From Anaeromyces robustus (taxonomy: Eukaryota > Neocallimastigomycota > Neocallimastigomycetes > Neocallimastigales > Neocallimastigaceae): 64,000 nt of DNA. Both the position numbers and the translations under genes were made by a program. The stretch spans positions 86,037 through 150,036 of the forward strand of contig MCFG01000135.1 of the NCBI GenBank assembly GCA_002104895.1, read 5' to 3'. The stretch's first letter is position 1. The number at the start of each line of letters is the position of its first letter. Positions 1-11,751 of the stretch are shown piece after piece. The notes beneath the pieces were generated by a model. That model did not search any database. It was not told the origin of the DNA and worked only from the letters and a program-made list of their open reading frames with translations.

Positions 1-125
1 ACTGAAATGAATTGAAATGAATTTAAAAAAGATGAAAAGAATTGAATTGAAATGAATTGAAATGAATTGAAATGAATTGAAATGAATTTAAAAAAGATGA
101 AAAGAAATGAATTGAAATGAATTTT
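1..125. repeat. 10-bp tandem repeat (AATGAATTGA-like)
   Basis: Imperfect tandem copies of a decamer AATGAATTGA, broken by AAAAAAGATGAAAAG blocks. The stretch runs off the left edge of the window, so its full length is unknown. No coding potential. Confidence 0.75.
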
Positions 126-594
126 AAAAATAATAAGAAGAAATAAAGTTAAAATAAGTTTAGATAAAATGAATAAAAAGATAAAATTATTATTAATTAT
201 TAATTAATTTTACAATTTAATATTTAAAAAAGAGTTTTATTTATCAATTATTGTTATTATTTTTTTTTATAATAATATTAAGGTAAGGTTTTCTATAAAT
301 TTTTAATTTTAATATTATTTTTTTTTCTAAATTTATAATAATATTTTTGTTAAAAGTAAATAAATAACTTGGATATCTTTTTTCTATTTTTTTTCTATTT
401 TAATTTTTATTTCAATGAAAAAAAAAACTTTTTGTTTTTCATTTTAATTTTTTACTTTCGTAAATGTTGTAACGATATAGACCATTATGTCTCTACCTCT
501 TATAATAATATTATTCATTTAATTAATAATATATACATTAATTCAATTATTAATTAATAATTTATTTCAATTAATAATATATATTCATAGAATT
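126..594. other. AT-rich spacer, nothing recognised
   Basis: Almost pure A/T with poly-T runs. A 62-codon open frame on plus (369-557) is compositionally F/Y/N-rich and has no recognisable features, so no gene is called. Confidence 0.6.
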
Positions 595-599
595 AAATT

Positions 600-796
600 A
601 TTACCACCAACATTAAAGTCACAAAATAAACCACCAAATTTCTTTTCCTTTTTACCATCTGATTCTTTGAAATATTTAGTTGTCTACCATGTAGAATATT
701 CATATTTTCCTTGAGCAATATCTACTTCTTTACCACCAGTACCATTTAAAACATTAAAGGAATAACCTTTACGAATTTGTATAACTGATTTAATTT
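600..796 (-). pseudogene. Degraded coding fragment of unknown family
   Basis: A compact patch of higher GC and normal codon look stands out from the surrounding A/T. On minus it reads about 65 codons in one frame, including the stretches IRKGYSFNVLNGTGGKEVD and EKKFGGLFCDFNVGG. An in-frame TAG at 684-686 follows a Trp codon. There is no start or stop context, and satellite DNA abuts it directly on the low-GC side. It looks like a scrap of an extracellular-type protein gene, but I do not recognise the family. Confidence 0.55.
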
Positions 797-3345
797 AAAT
801 ATTAATTCTCTATTCCCTTAGTTAATATAATAATTTATTTAGTTTATGACAATATATTTATTTGAATATTAATTCCATATTCCCTTAATTAATATAATAA
901 TTTATTTAGTTCATGATAATATATTTATTTAAATATTAATTCCATATTCACTTAATATTCTCTTAATTAATATAATAATTTATCTATTATTAATTTCCTA
1001 TAAATATATTTATTTAAATATTAATTCTCTATTTCATTAGTTAATATAATAATTTATTTAGTTTATGATAATATATTTATTTAAATATTAATTCTTTACA
1101 CACTTAATATAATAATTTATCTATTATTAATTTCCTATAAATATATTTACTTAAATATTAACTCTATATTCATTTATAATTTATCTATTTTATAATAATA
1201 TATTTATTTAAATATTAATTCCATATTCCCTATAATAATTTATCTAGTTCATAATAATATATTTATTTATATAAATTCTTTATTTACTTAATTAATTCTT
1301 TATTTACTTAATTAATATAATAATTTATCTAGTTTATAATAATATATTTATTTAAATATTAATTCTCTATTCACTTAATTAAATCTTTATTTACTTAATT
1401 AATTATTTATTTACTTAATTAATATAATAATTTATCTAGTTCATAATAATATATTTATTTATATAAATTCTTTATTTATTCAATTAATTCTTTATTTACT
1501 TAATTAATATAATTATTTATCTAGTTCATAATAATATATTTATTTATATAAATTCTTTATTTACTTAATTAATTCTTTATTTACTTAATTAACATAATAA
1601 TTTATCTAGTTTATAATAATATATTTATTTATATAAATTCTTTATTTACTTAATTAATCTAATAATTTATCTAGTTTATAATAATATATTTATTTAAATA
1701 TTAATTCTCTATTCACTTAATTAATTCTTTATTTACTTAATTAATTCTTTATTTACTTAATTAACATAATAATTTATCTAGTTTATAATAATATATTTAT
1801 TTATATAAATTCTTTATTTACTTAATTAATTCTTTATTTACTTAATTAATATAATAATTTATCTAGTTTATAATAATATATTTATTTATATAAATTCTTT
1901 ATTTACTTAATTAATATAATAATTTATCTAGTTCATAATAATATATTTATTTATATAAATTCTTTATTTACTTAATATAATTCTCTATTCACTTATTTAA
2001 TATAATAATTTATTTAGTTCATGATAATATATTTATTTAAATATTAATTCCATATTCTCTTAATTAATATAATAATTTATTTAGTTTATGACAATATATT
2101 TATTTAAATATTAATTCCATATTCTCTTAATTAACATAATAATTTATCTATTATTAATTTCCTATAAATATATTTATTTAAATATTAATTCCATATTCAA
2201 ATATTAATTCCATATTCAAATATTAATTCCATATTCTCTTAATATAATAATTTATCTATTATTAATTTCCTATAAATATATTTATTTAAATATTAATTCC
2301 ATATTCAATTATTAATATAATAATTTATTTAGTTTATGACAATATATTTATTTAAATATTAATTCCATATTCACTTATTAATATAATAATTTATCTATTT
2401 TATAATATATTTATCTAAATATTAATTCCATATTCCCTTAATTAATATAATAATTTATCTAGTATATAATAATATATTTATTTAGTTATTTATTTATTTA
2501 TTTATTTAGTACATTCATTCAATTATTAATTAATAATTTATTTAAATTAATAATTTATATTCATAGAATTAAATTTATTTAAATATTAATTCCATATTCA
2601 CTTATTAATATAATAATTTATTTAATTCATGATAATATATATATTTATTTATATATTTATTTAATAAATACATTCATTCAATTATTAATTAATTATTTAT
2701 TTAAATTAATAATCTATATTCATAGAATTTATTAAAATATTAATTATTTATTCACATAATTAATATAATAATTTATCTAGTTTATGATAATATATTTATT
2801 TAAATATTAATTCTCTATTCACTTAATTAATATAAAAATTTATCTAGTTAATAAAAATATATTTATTCAAATATTAGTTCTTTATTCACTTAGTTAATAT
2901 AATAATTTATCTATTTTATAATAATATATTTATCTAAATATTAATTCCATATTCCGTTAATTAATATAATAATTTATCTAGTATATAATAAATATTTATT
3001 TATTTATTTAATAAATACATTCATTCAATTATTAATTAATAATTTATTTAAATTAATAATTTATATTCATAGAATTAAATTTATTAAAATATTAATTATT
3101 TATTCACATAATTAATATAATAATTTATCTAGTTTATAATAATATATTTATTTATTTATTTATTTAATAAATATAAACATATTATTATTAATTAATAATT
3201 TATTTAAATTAATAATTTATTTTCATAGAATTGAATTTAATTAAATATAAATTATTTATTCACTTAATATAATAATTTATCTAATTTATGACAATATATT
3301 TATTTAAATATTAATTCTATATTCATGTAATGATTTATATAGTTT
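797..3345. repeat. AT-rich satellite, unit about 67 bp
   Basis: About 2.5 kb of degenerate tandem copies. The unit reads approximately TATTTATTTAAATATTAATT, then CCATATTCCCTTAATTAATA, then TAATAATTTATTTAGTTCAT, then GATAATA. Three recurring sub-blocks (ATTAATTCCATATTC; CTTAATTAATATAATAATTTAT; AGTTCATAATAATATATTTA) are shuffled, deleted or doubled among copies, giving local higher-order variants. No coding potential. Confidence 0.85.
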
Positions 3346-4060
3346 ATAATATAAAAGACGAAGAATACTTATATTTATAATAATTTTATTTATTATAATA
3401 ATTTAATAATTGAGTTAACTAAAGAAAAAAAAAAAATTTTTGGAAAAATATAAATGGGAGAGTTGCATTTCGAAAATTTGTATTTAAAAAACTTGTATTT
3501 CGTAAAATGGCTTGAATATTTTTTATTTAAAGCCACTTAATTTCATTAAAAATTAAATAAATAAATAATAATTAATTAAATAAATAAAGTTGCAATTTGC
3601 AAAAATTTTTAAGTCACGTATAATTACGTGGGGCGTATATGCAATTGTGTCATTGTTTTGCAGCTTATTTCTACAATTTTTTTAAAGCCATATATTTAAT
3701 TTATGGCGTTAATAATAATTGTGTTGATATTTTATGACGTAAATATAAAAGCCACCAAAAATTTGGCGAATAAATTAAAACAAAATAAAAAATAAAAAAA
3801 AATTTTTTTTAAAAAAAATTAATAATAAAATAAATAAATAAAATAATAAATAAAGAAATAATAAATAATTAATAATTAAATAAATGTTTTATTTTTTAAA
3901 TATAAAAAAAAAGAAAACATTTTTTTTAAACATTAAAAAATAAAATAAAAATAAGTAAACATTTTATTTTTAAGCATTAAAAAATAAAATAAACCAAAAT
4001 AAAATATAAAAAAAACTTTTTTTTAAAATAAATAAATAAAATAATAAATAAAGAAATAAT
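3346..4060. other. Left flank of the MULE, possible outer terminal inverted repeat
   Basis: AT-rich, but with a GC-richer patch at about 3590-3780 containing several GCCACC/GGCGAA/GGCGTT-type words. The part from about 3826 to 4060 is a near copy of the adjoining outer end of the left inverted repeat (internal tandem duplication of ~200 bp). No counterpart of 3346-3825 is visible at the right end of the element, so the true left terminus is not resolved. Confidence 0.4.
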
Positions 4061-4609
4061 AAATAATTAATAATTAAATAAATGTTTTATTTTTTTAAGT
4101 ATAAAAAAAAAGAAAATATATTTTTTTTAAACATTAAAAAAAGTAAAATATATTTTTTTTTAAACATTAAAAAAAGTAAAATAAAAATAATTAAACATTT
4201 TATTTTTTAAACATTAAAAAATAAAATAAAAAATAAGTAAATATTTTATTTTTTAAACATTAAAAAATAAAATAAAAATAAGTTTAACATTTTATTTTTA
4301 AACATTAAAAAAAATTAAAATAAAATATTAATAAATTAATAAAAAAATAATAAATAATTAATAATTAAATAAACGTTTTATTTTTTAAATATTCAAAAAT
4401 AAAATAAAAATAAAATAAAATAAAATAAAAAATAATTAGACATTTTATTTTTTAAGCATAACATTAAAATATAAAATAAGAAAAAATAAAAAATAAGTAA
4501 ATAATAAATAAGTGAATTGTTCATTTTTTAAATATTTTTTTAATATATAAAAAATAAAATATTAAAAATAATTAAATAATTAATTAAATAAATAATTAAA
4601 AATATAATT
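4061..4609 (+). repeat. Left terminal inverted repeat of the MULE
   Basis: The reverse complement matches 8191-8732 over essentially the full length, with only indels in A/T runs. The inner boundary ends in AAAAATATAATT on this side. Several blocks of the form AACATTAAAAAATAAAATAAA repeat inside it. Confidence 0.85.
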
Positions 4610-4753
4610 TATTATTTTATTTATTTGTTAATAAAAAAAAAACTGAATCATTAAATAATCATATAAATTATTATATGATTAATTAAAAAAAGAGTTTCAA
4701 AGCATTTAAAAGTATATTTATTATAATATTTAATTGAAAAATTTTAATTACCA

Positions 4754-5204
4754 ATGGAGGACAATATAGAAATTGAAATAAGTGAAACAAATAAAGGAAA
4801 TGAACAAATTATTATTAATAAAAAATACAAATTTAATTTTTCATATAAAAGGAAAGATAAATCAAAAATTTATAGATGCACTGAATATAAGACTTTAAAT
4901 AAATGTAAATCTTTAATTATTTTAAATGATAAAAAGGAGATTTTAAAATATGAAAGTTTACATAACCATCTCGAAAAAGAAATTGATGTATTTATATCAG
5001 TAACAAAACATAAAATTAAGGAAGAAATTAGGAAAAATTCTATTTTGTTGGATATAAAACCTAAACATATATATAATAACGTTTCTCAAGAAATGGGACT
5101 TATATGTCCCGAATATAGTACAATTAAATCTCAAATAATAAGAAATATAAATAAAGAATTACCTCCAGACATAAAAAATTTCGATGATATTCCCATTGAA
5201 TCAG
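4754..5204 (+). pseudogene. MULE transposase, N-terminal part (FLYWCH-type zinc finger)
   Basis: The open frame starts at ATG 4754 with 150 codons up to the insertion point. Residues ~20-80 carry an F/Y-rich segment, two Cys (IYRCTEY and LNKCKS) and a His pair (SLHNHLE), the layout of a FLYWCH C2H2 zinc finger, used by MULE transposases to bind DNA. The frame runs into an LTR element at 5205, where the LTR's first bases supply the stop. The downstream half resumes at 6688 in the compatible frame after the 5-bp ATCAG duplication. Confidence 0.8.
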
Positions 5205-6297
5205 TGTAACAATGTATTACTATTAGCTAAATACATTGAAAGAGTTATTCCTTAATACAAAATGGTAATATCTTAATTCTTTATAGGGAAGAAAGTGATA
5301 TTACCTATGTATTTTCAGAATAACTGTCTAAGTTATTTTCCAGTAGATTGTAAATTTAAACACTAAAATTGTTTTATAAAAACACAGTTTTATTATTAAG
5401 TTTAAAATATAAAATTTATTTATTAAAATTTTATTAAATTTATTATTATTTATTAAATAGTAGTTTTATTCTTAACTAAACTATTTTATGTTGATTATAT
5501 ATTTTAATTTAGTAATTTATTCTAATAATTATTAATTCATTATATTTATGACTAAGCTATTATTAAAAATAGTAGTAAAGAATTAATTTACATAAAAATA
5601 TTTACATGTATTTATATTTTTCTTTAAAATTAAACTATTTACAATAATAAATAAAATAATACAAGTATTTATAAAAATATAAATAAAATAATTAAAAATT
5701 ATTGAATAAAATAAGTAAAAATGTATAAAAATAATAATAAAATAAATAATAAAAATAAATAATATTATTAATAAAATTATAAAGATAAACTGTTTATTTA
5801 TTTATAAAGTAAATAAAATTAGTTGTTATTTCTAATTTAGAAATGTTTAAGTGTAAAGAATATTTAAAAAGTATTTAGAAGGTATTTTAAAAGTGTTTTT
5901 AGAAACTATTTTCGAGTCATATTATTTAATTAAAATATTTTAGAATCGTTTATTATTTTTATAATATTAATTATAAATTGTTTATAATTTATATAAATTT
6001 AATATTCAATAATATTTTTAAGAATTGATTTAGTTTAAGATAATAATGATAAAGATATTGTTTTAAAATATAATTTAATAATCTTATTATTTTTTTATTA
6101 ATGTTATTAATTATTTTAAATGATAATTCAATATAATATTAAAATTTATTAATTATTTGAAGTTTAGAAAATAATTATAATTAAAGTAAATTAATAATAA
6201 ATTATAGAGAATAATAATAAATAAAACTACTTAGAATTTTTAAAAGTTAATATTATAATTAAAAGTACTATAAAAATTTCATTATTTATCATCCTAC

Positions 6298-6375
6298 CGG
6301 GGGTTCCCCAACTGACGTAGTCGTCAGGTTGTTGGACTCTGACCTACTTGTCATGAGTTCGACTCCGGGTATCAC
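6298..6375 (+). other. tRNA-like block inside an LTR element
   Basis: A GC-rich patch in an otherwise A/T element, with a Pol III A-box-like stretch (ACGTAGTCGTCAGG) and a B-box-like stretch (AGTTCGACTCC) spaced as in a tRNA. The T-stem does not pair properly, so this is not called a functional tRNA gene. Confidence 0.45.
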
Positions 6376-6379
6376 CCTC

Positions 6380-6430
6380 AGTTATGGATCAAAATATAAC
6401 TATTTATTAGTTATATTTTGATCCATAACT
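6380..6430. repeat. Perfect 23-bp inverted repeat (hairpin), 5-nt loop
   Basis: Left arm 6380-6402 (AGTTATGGATCAAAATATAA plus CTA) is perfectly complementary to 6408-6430, with loop TTTAT. It directly follows the tRNA-like block within the LTR insertion. Confidence 0.9.
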
Positions 6431-6687
6431 CTTCCACTCTTTTTCTTCACAAACCATGAAATCAACCAATCGTTATGAGTGAATTTCACTCATAAAGTAT
6501 TGTTTATGTATATTTCTAACTTATAAATATATATTCTTGTAATTTCATGTAAAATTAATCTCTAGAATTAGTATTAAAATTAAAATAAATATTAATAATA
6601 AATAAAATTGTTATTAAAACTCATTAATCTTATAACATAAAAAGTATAATTAGTATTGTGTTAACCTAAGTCGTTAGCGTTGTTACA

Positions 6688-7664
6688 ATCAGAATATTAT
6701 AAAACAAAAAAAAGAAATGAAAATTTTATGATATTTAAAAATTCAGATCTAATAATCTTTCAATCATCATTCCAAGCATATTTATTTTCGAATTATCATG
6801 AAAATATATTCGCCGATGGTACATTTTATGTAGCACCGAAATTTAGTTACCAGTTATTTATAACAAGAACTTATGTTGAATAATTTAATATGTTTTACAC
6901 TACTTCCATTTCTATATTAAAAAATAAAAAACAAGCTACATATGAAGCATTATTTGAAGAAATAAAAAAAAATGCAAATAAATTTAGGAGTAATACATTA
7001 ATTACTCCAATTAATTTATATTGTGATTTTGAACAAGGTATATCTAATGTCGCAAAAAAAGTTTTTCCCGAAATAAATATTAAATATTGTGTTTGGCATT
7101 ACAAAAGATCATTAGAAAAACAAAAAAATATATTATGTTATAATGAAGTGAAGAATAATAATGATATATATAGTTATTATAAAGCTATTTCGAACTTACC
7201 GTTTATAAACCCTAACTATATATTTGATATTTATATTAAAATAAAAAGTATTTGCCAAAAAAAAATTATAATAATTTTCTACAATTTTTAGAATATTTTT
7301 CTAAAAATTATTTACTTAAATATAATGTTAAAATTTGGAATTATTATGAAAATATAGAACATATAACAAATAATGCATCAGAATCTTATAATAGCTACTT
7401 AAATAATATGTTTCCAAAAAAACCTTTATTTTATAAATTAATATATATATTAAAAGAAGAAGAAAACTTATAATGATTACGAAAGGAGAACTAAAGGAAT
7501 TTGGAAAAAAAAGAAGCAAAAAATATTTAGTAAAACTGATGAAATTAAAAATTTAATTGAAAATTACAAAAATAAAGAAATAAATTTATTTAATAATGGA
7601 TGTAACAGAAATGAATTAGTTAAATTATGGAAAGATTGTTTAATTGATTTAAACAATATATAAA
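6688..7664 (+). pseudogene. MULE transposase, catalytic part (broken)
   Basis: Continuation of the reading frame cut at 5204. It shows the MULE core: the first catalytic Asp in FADGTFYVAPKFSYQL, the second in YCDFEQG, then the conserved CVWHYKRS block. Damage: in-frame TAA at 6881-6883 (same frame continues after it), a frameshift in the A-run near 7255-7262, and another near 7470-7475, after which the frame reads YERRTKGIWKK and ends near 7664. Together with 4754-5204 this would be a transposase of roughly 480 residues. It is non-functional as it stands. Confidence 0.8.
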
Positions 7665-8190
7665 TATTAATTTAAAATAAATAAATTAGTATTTTTCTAG
7701 CATTTTTTAAGATTATTTAATTAAATTATTGTGTTTATTTAATAATCTTAATAGAAATTATCTATTAGTTATTTTATTAAGTAATATATAACTAAAATCG
7801 ATTTATTTGACATTAAATTTATTAATATCAATATCAATATTATATAGTTAAATTTTATTAATATCAATATCAATATTATATAGTTAAATTTTATTAATAT
7901 CAATAATATTATCAAAATAATTATGTTTTAAAAATATTAAATTCAATAAAAAATAAAATTTTTATTTTATTAAAACTCTAATTATTTTTATTATTATATT
8001 TTAATAATAATTGATTAATATTGATCAAATATTATAAAAATTACTACGCAAATAATAAATTATTTTAATAGGATCAAATCATTCAACTCTTATTTTTTTA
8101 ATTTTTAATTCTTATATATTTTAAATATATAAGAATAATTTTTTTTATGGCACACAATTTGTACGTCATTTTTATTGAATTATAAGAATT
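7665..8190. other. AT-rich internal sequence of the MULE
   Basis: Non-coding. Holds about three direct copies of a ~40-bp unit (ATTAATATCAATATCAATAT / TATATAGTTAAATTTT) at ~7820-7915. Nothing else recognised. Confidence 0.6.
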
Positions 8191-8732
8191 AATTATATTT
8201 TTAATTATTTATTTAATTAATTATTTAATTATTTTTAATATTTTATTTTTTATTTATTAAAAAAATATTTAAAAAATGAACAATTCACTTATTTATTATT
8301 TACTTATTTTTTATTTTTTCTTATTTTATATTTTAATGTTATGTTTAAAAAATAAAATGTCTAATTATTTTTTATTTTTTTTATTTCATTTTTATTTTAT
8401 TTTTGAATATTTAAAAAATAAAACGTTTATTTAATTATTAATTATTTATTATTTTTTTATTTACAACTTTATTTATTTATTAATATTTTTTTTTTAATTT
8501 TTTTTAATGTTTAAAAATAAAATGTTTAACTTATTTTTATTTTATTTTTTAATGTTTAAAAAATAAAATATTTACTTTTTTTTATTTTACTTTTTTTAAT
8601 GTTAAAAAAAAAATATTTTCTTTTTTTTTATATTTAAAAAAAATATTTTCTTTTTTTTTTATATTTAAAAAAAATTATTTTCTTTTTTTTTTATATTTAA
8701 AAAATAAAACATTTATTTAATTATTAATTATT
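8191..8732 (-). repeat. Right terminal inverted repeat of the MULE
   Basis: Inverted copy of 4061-4609. The match ends outward at about 8732, next to TTTCAAAATTAATATATAAA, which is part of a direct repeat shared with 17346. Confidence 0.85.
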
Positions 8733-8817
8733 TTCAAAATTAATATATAAATATTTATTATTTTATGTTAAGATATTTTATTATATTTTATGATAATTTA
8801 CTACATATTATCTTCTC

Positions 8818-9418
8818 TGTAATGATAGAGTGAAGTTTATTAGCAACAGGCCCGCAAGCTTGAGTAACTCGAAATAATGGACAACACGAAGGATCTAAGA
8901 AAGATAAAAGACACAGTTAATTAAAAATATGTTTTATAATAAAATGTTTTATTAATTTTTATTAAATTTAAAATATAATAATTTATTAATTAGTTAGTGT
9001 AATATTTCGAATTACTTATTTAACTAGTTAATAAAAACGCGAAGAAAAAATATTTCTTTTGTCGAAATTTTACACGTATTTATACTTTTTACGGAAAAAT
9101 AGTTTTCGTTTGTAAAAAGTATTAAAAGTTCTAGAAACTTAGATTTTTTGATTTAAAATGAATCTCGGATAAATAAAATTTAAAATAAAAAGAAAAACTA
9201 GAATCTTTTAGAATTTAATCGATAAGATTTTATCGATTAAATTCGAGTAATTTCTACAACAAGGAAAAGTGTAGAAAATTTTGATAATAAATTTTTAAAA
9301 TAAAATTTTTTCAAAATTGGAAAGAGTGAGAGTCGAACCCGAGAGGTTCGGCCTGATGGTTCTAGTGTCTGACCACTAGACCATGGTTGCTATTTTACTA
9401 ATTCTGAGTTTCGTTACA
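8818..9418 (-). mobile_element. Solo LTR (601 bp) with tRNA-like block
   Basis: Reads on minus from TGTAACGAAACTCAG to CATTACA, flanked on both sides by the 5-bp duplication TTCTC (8813-8817 and 9419-9423). Near its 5' end it carries a tRNA-like block, and further in a TATAAATA-type promoter context (AAAAAGTATAAATACGTG) that is also present in the LTR at 13129-13844. The two are relatives in opposite orientations. It sits in the 3' LTR of the copia element. Confidence 0.85.
9318..9392 (-). other. tRNA-like block (A and B boxes) in a solo LTR
   Basis: On minus: A box TGGTCTAGTGGTCAG and B box GGGTTCGACTC at tRNA-like spacing, closely similar to 13150-13225. Acceptor and T stems do not pair well, so it is probably a tRNA-derived Pol III-like module rather than a tRNA gene. 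Confidence 0.55.
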
Positions 9419-9638
9419 TTCTCCATAAAAAGAATAAATAGAGAATTTATTTCCTATTTATATTTAATAAAAGATTAAATATTATTTCTATTGGTTGATA
9501 CAATAATATTAAGGGGTTATTTATTTATATAAATAATATAAGTTAATTATGTTATGATAAACACAATAAATATTATTCTGACATTCCTCCTTAAATTAAT
9601 CTTTCTATAAGATTAATTTATTATTTTATTTGTTTATT

Positions 9639-11751
9639 TTAACGATCAATTTTAGTTAGTATTGAATTTCTAAATTTATCCATTAATGTGTTATCAAGAT
9701 ATTTGGTAAAACCATCAGCTAAATTATATTTTGATTTTATATATTTTAGTTTAATTTTCCTTTGGTTAATTAATTCTCTTATATAGTGATAACGTATATC
9801 AATATGCTTTGTTTTAGGATTAATTGATTGATTTTCACTATTATAAATGGCTGCTTTATTGTCGACGTTAATTGTTAAGTAATTTAAGTTAAAATTTAGT
9901 TCATTTAAAAAAATTCATATACCATACACTATGCTTCGCACATTCACTCAAGCTATAATATTCAGCTTCTGCCGTAGACGTTGATACACAATGTTGAAGT
10001 TTTGAATACCAACTAGTGGGTGAACCACCTATCGATATTATAAACCTGAGGTGGACCTTCTAGTGACTGGATCCCCAGCATAGTCAGCATCTGTATATAT
10101 TTCAATTGATGTGTTTTTTGTAAATTTGATTCCATAATTAGCGGTTGATTTTATATATCTGAAAATTTTTAACACACTTTCCAAATCTTCATAATTTGGA
10201 TTGTTTGAATTCCTTGATGCTCTACTTACGGCAAAAAGAATATCCGGACGTGTACATATTGCCAAATATAATAGATTTCCAATAGCACTTCGATATTTTG
10301 TTTCATTAAATTTTATTTCTCTTAATTCTTTGTTTTCAACTGGCTTTAAATTCCTTGTTTGTCTATAATTGTCAATATTAAATTTATTTAAAATATCGTT
10401 AATATATCTTTTTTGATGTAATATATACCCACCTTTACATTTTTCAAATTTGATTCCAATTACGAAATCCACATCCCCAATGTCTTTGATTTCAAATTTT
10501 TCTTTAATTAATCTTTTTATATTGTTAATTTCCGATTCTGTTCCTGAAATTATTATATCATCGACGTATACAGATAATATACATATTATGTCTTTATTTC
10601 TGTTTTCTTTTACGTATATACAGGGTTCACTAAAAAGTCGTCTGAAATTTATTTTAATTAGTTCTGCATTTAGTTTTTCATTCCATTGCTTACCAGCTTG
10701 TTTTAGTCCGTAAAGTGCCTTATTTAATTTCCAATAACATTTGTTGAACCCTGGATCACCTTCGGGTGCCTTCATGTATATATTTTCATTCAATGGTGCA
10801 TTTAAATAGGCGGCATTGATGTCTATTTGAATTATTCTGAACCCCTTTTGAACAGATATGGCTATGAATAGTCTGAGCGAATCTTGTTTTAGAGTTGGAG
10901 AGAATGTTTCATTGTAATCGATTCCAAATTCTTGTGTAAAACCTTTTGCTACCAATCTTGTTTTCCATTTAATGATGTTTCCATCTCCATCTCTTTTATA
11001 GCTGAAAATCCATCTGGATGATATTATATTTGCACCTTCTGGAATGTTATCAACCGTTTCGTATACATTCATTTTTGTCATATTTTGAAGCTCTTTATTT
11101 ACTGCTTCTAACCATTGATCTTTATCTTCGAAATTGAAAATATCATTATAATCATATGGTTCATGTAGATAAGATTTTCTTTTCTTTAATTTGTTATTTT
11201 GTTATTATTATAAAAATTATTTTTCCTTTTGTTGTTATGAGTACAATTTTTGTAAGAATTTTGTTTAATGTTTATTCCATTAGTATCGTTATTCTTAACT
11301 TGATTGATTTCAATTGTTTTATTGATTTTGTTGTCATTTTCAGTGTTATTATTCTTAACTCCATTGTTGACATTACTATTAGTATTATCGTGTTGAATAT
11401 TGATATTACTAATATCAGGATTATAAAGTATGAAGTTCCTCCTGATTTCGTTAAGTGGAAGGAAATTTGAATATGAGGTAATTGAAGAATCCCTATATAA
11501 ATTTCCTGGTATAGATTCAAAAAATTCAACAGATCTGTTATTAATTGATTTAAATGGTTTATTTTTTAGCTTTGAGTTTGAGCAAATTTGACATTTTTCA
11601 GATGTATTGATTTTTGATAATTTGTTTTTTAATTTTGCTATATCAAAATGGCATAATTTTCTATGCCATAATTGCATATTATTGTTAGAATATATATGGT
11701 AAATATTAAGGTTGTTGTTCTGAAAATTATTGTTGTTGGAATGATAATTTA
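9639..11751 (-). pseudogene. Copia pol 3' half: pre-integrase zinc region, reverse transcriptase, RNase H
   Basis: Minus-strand Ty1/copia pol relic. From 11751 it reads the pre-integrase zinc region (LWHRKLCHFDIAKLKNKL then EKCQICSNSKLKNKP) and, without a DDE integrase core, passes into an Asn-rich linker. From 11081 the copia reverse transcriptase (RVT_2) is intact to 10038: SSRWIFSYKRDGDG, IDINAAYLNAPL, LYGLKQAGKQWN, catalytic YVDDIIISG, and the RNase H start IYTDADYAGD...RRSTSG. A frameshift near 10040 and another near 9905 break RNase H (STSTAEAEYYSLSECAKH, GFTKYLDNTLMDKFRNS), which ends at TAA 9639-9641. The absent integrase core and frameshifts make it non-autonomous. Confidence 0.88.

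Larger units (their letters stand above)
5205..6687. mobile_element. LTR-type insertion (1,483 bp) splitting the MULE transposase
   Basis: Begins TGTAACAATG and ends CGTTGTTACA (terminal inverted repeat). It is bounded on both sides by the 5-bp duplication ATCAG (5200-5204 and 6688-6692). TG...CA ends and a 5-bp duplication fit a solo LTR or short non-autonomous LTR element. No coding region inside. It contains a GC-richer tRNA-like block (6298-6375) and a perfect 23-bp hairpin (6380-6430). Removal restores the host transposase frame. Orientation is not determined. Confidence 0.85.
4061..8732 (+). mobile_element. Decayed Mutator-like DNA transposon (MULE)
   Basis: Two long, nearly identical inverted repeats (4061-4609 and 8191-8732) enclose a plus-strand transposase remnant with a FLYWCH-type N-terminus and a MULE catalytic region. 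Long terminal inverted repeats plus this domain pair are typical of Mutator-like elements. The right end stops abruptly at 8732, where retrotransposon LTR-like sequence begins, so the usual 9-11-bp target duplication could not be found. The transposase is interrupted by an LTR insertion, an in-frame stop and two frameshifts, so the copy is dead. Confidence 0.8.
8732..9583 (-). mobile_element. Probable 3' LTR of the copia element, carrying a nested LTR insertion
   Basis: On minus, a purine-rich tract (AATTTAAGGAGGAA, 9584-9600) lies downstream of the pol stop and is followed at 9583 by TGTCAGAATAATA, as expected for a polypurine tract and LTR start. The LTR is about 246 bp once the 601-bp insertion at 8818-9418 and its duplication are removed. 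Its distal end abuts the MULE repeat and lacks a clear CA end, so that boundary is uncertain. Confidence 0.55.

Noticed and set aside
369-557. 62-codon plus-strand open frame
   Set aside because: F/Y/N-rich translation of A/T-rich DNA, no motif, no neighbouring support.
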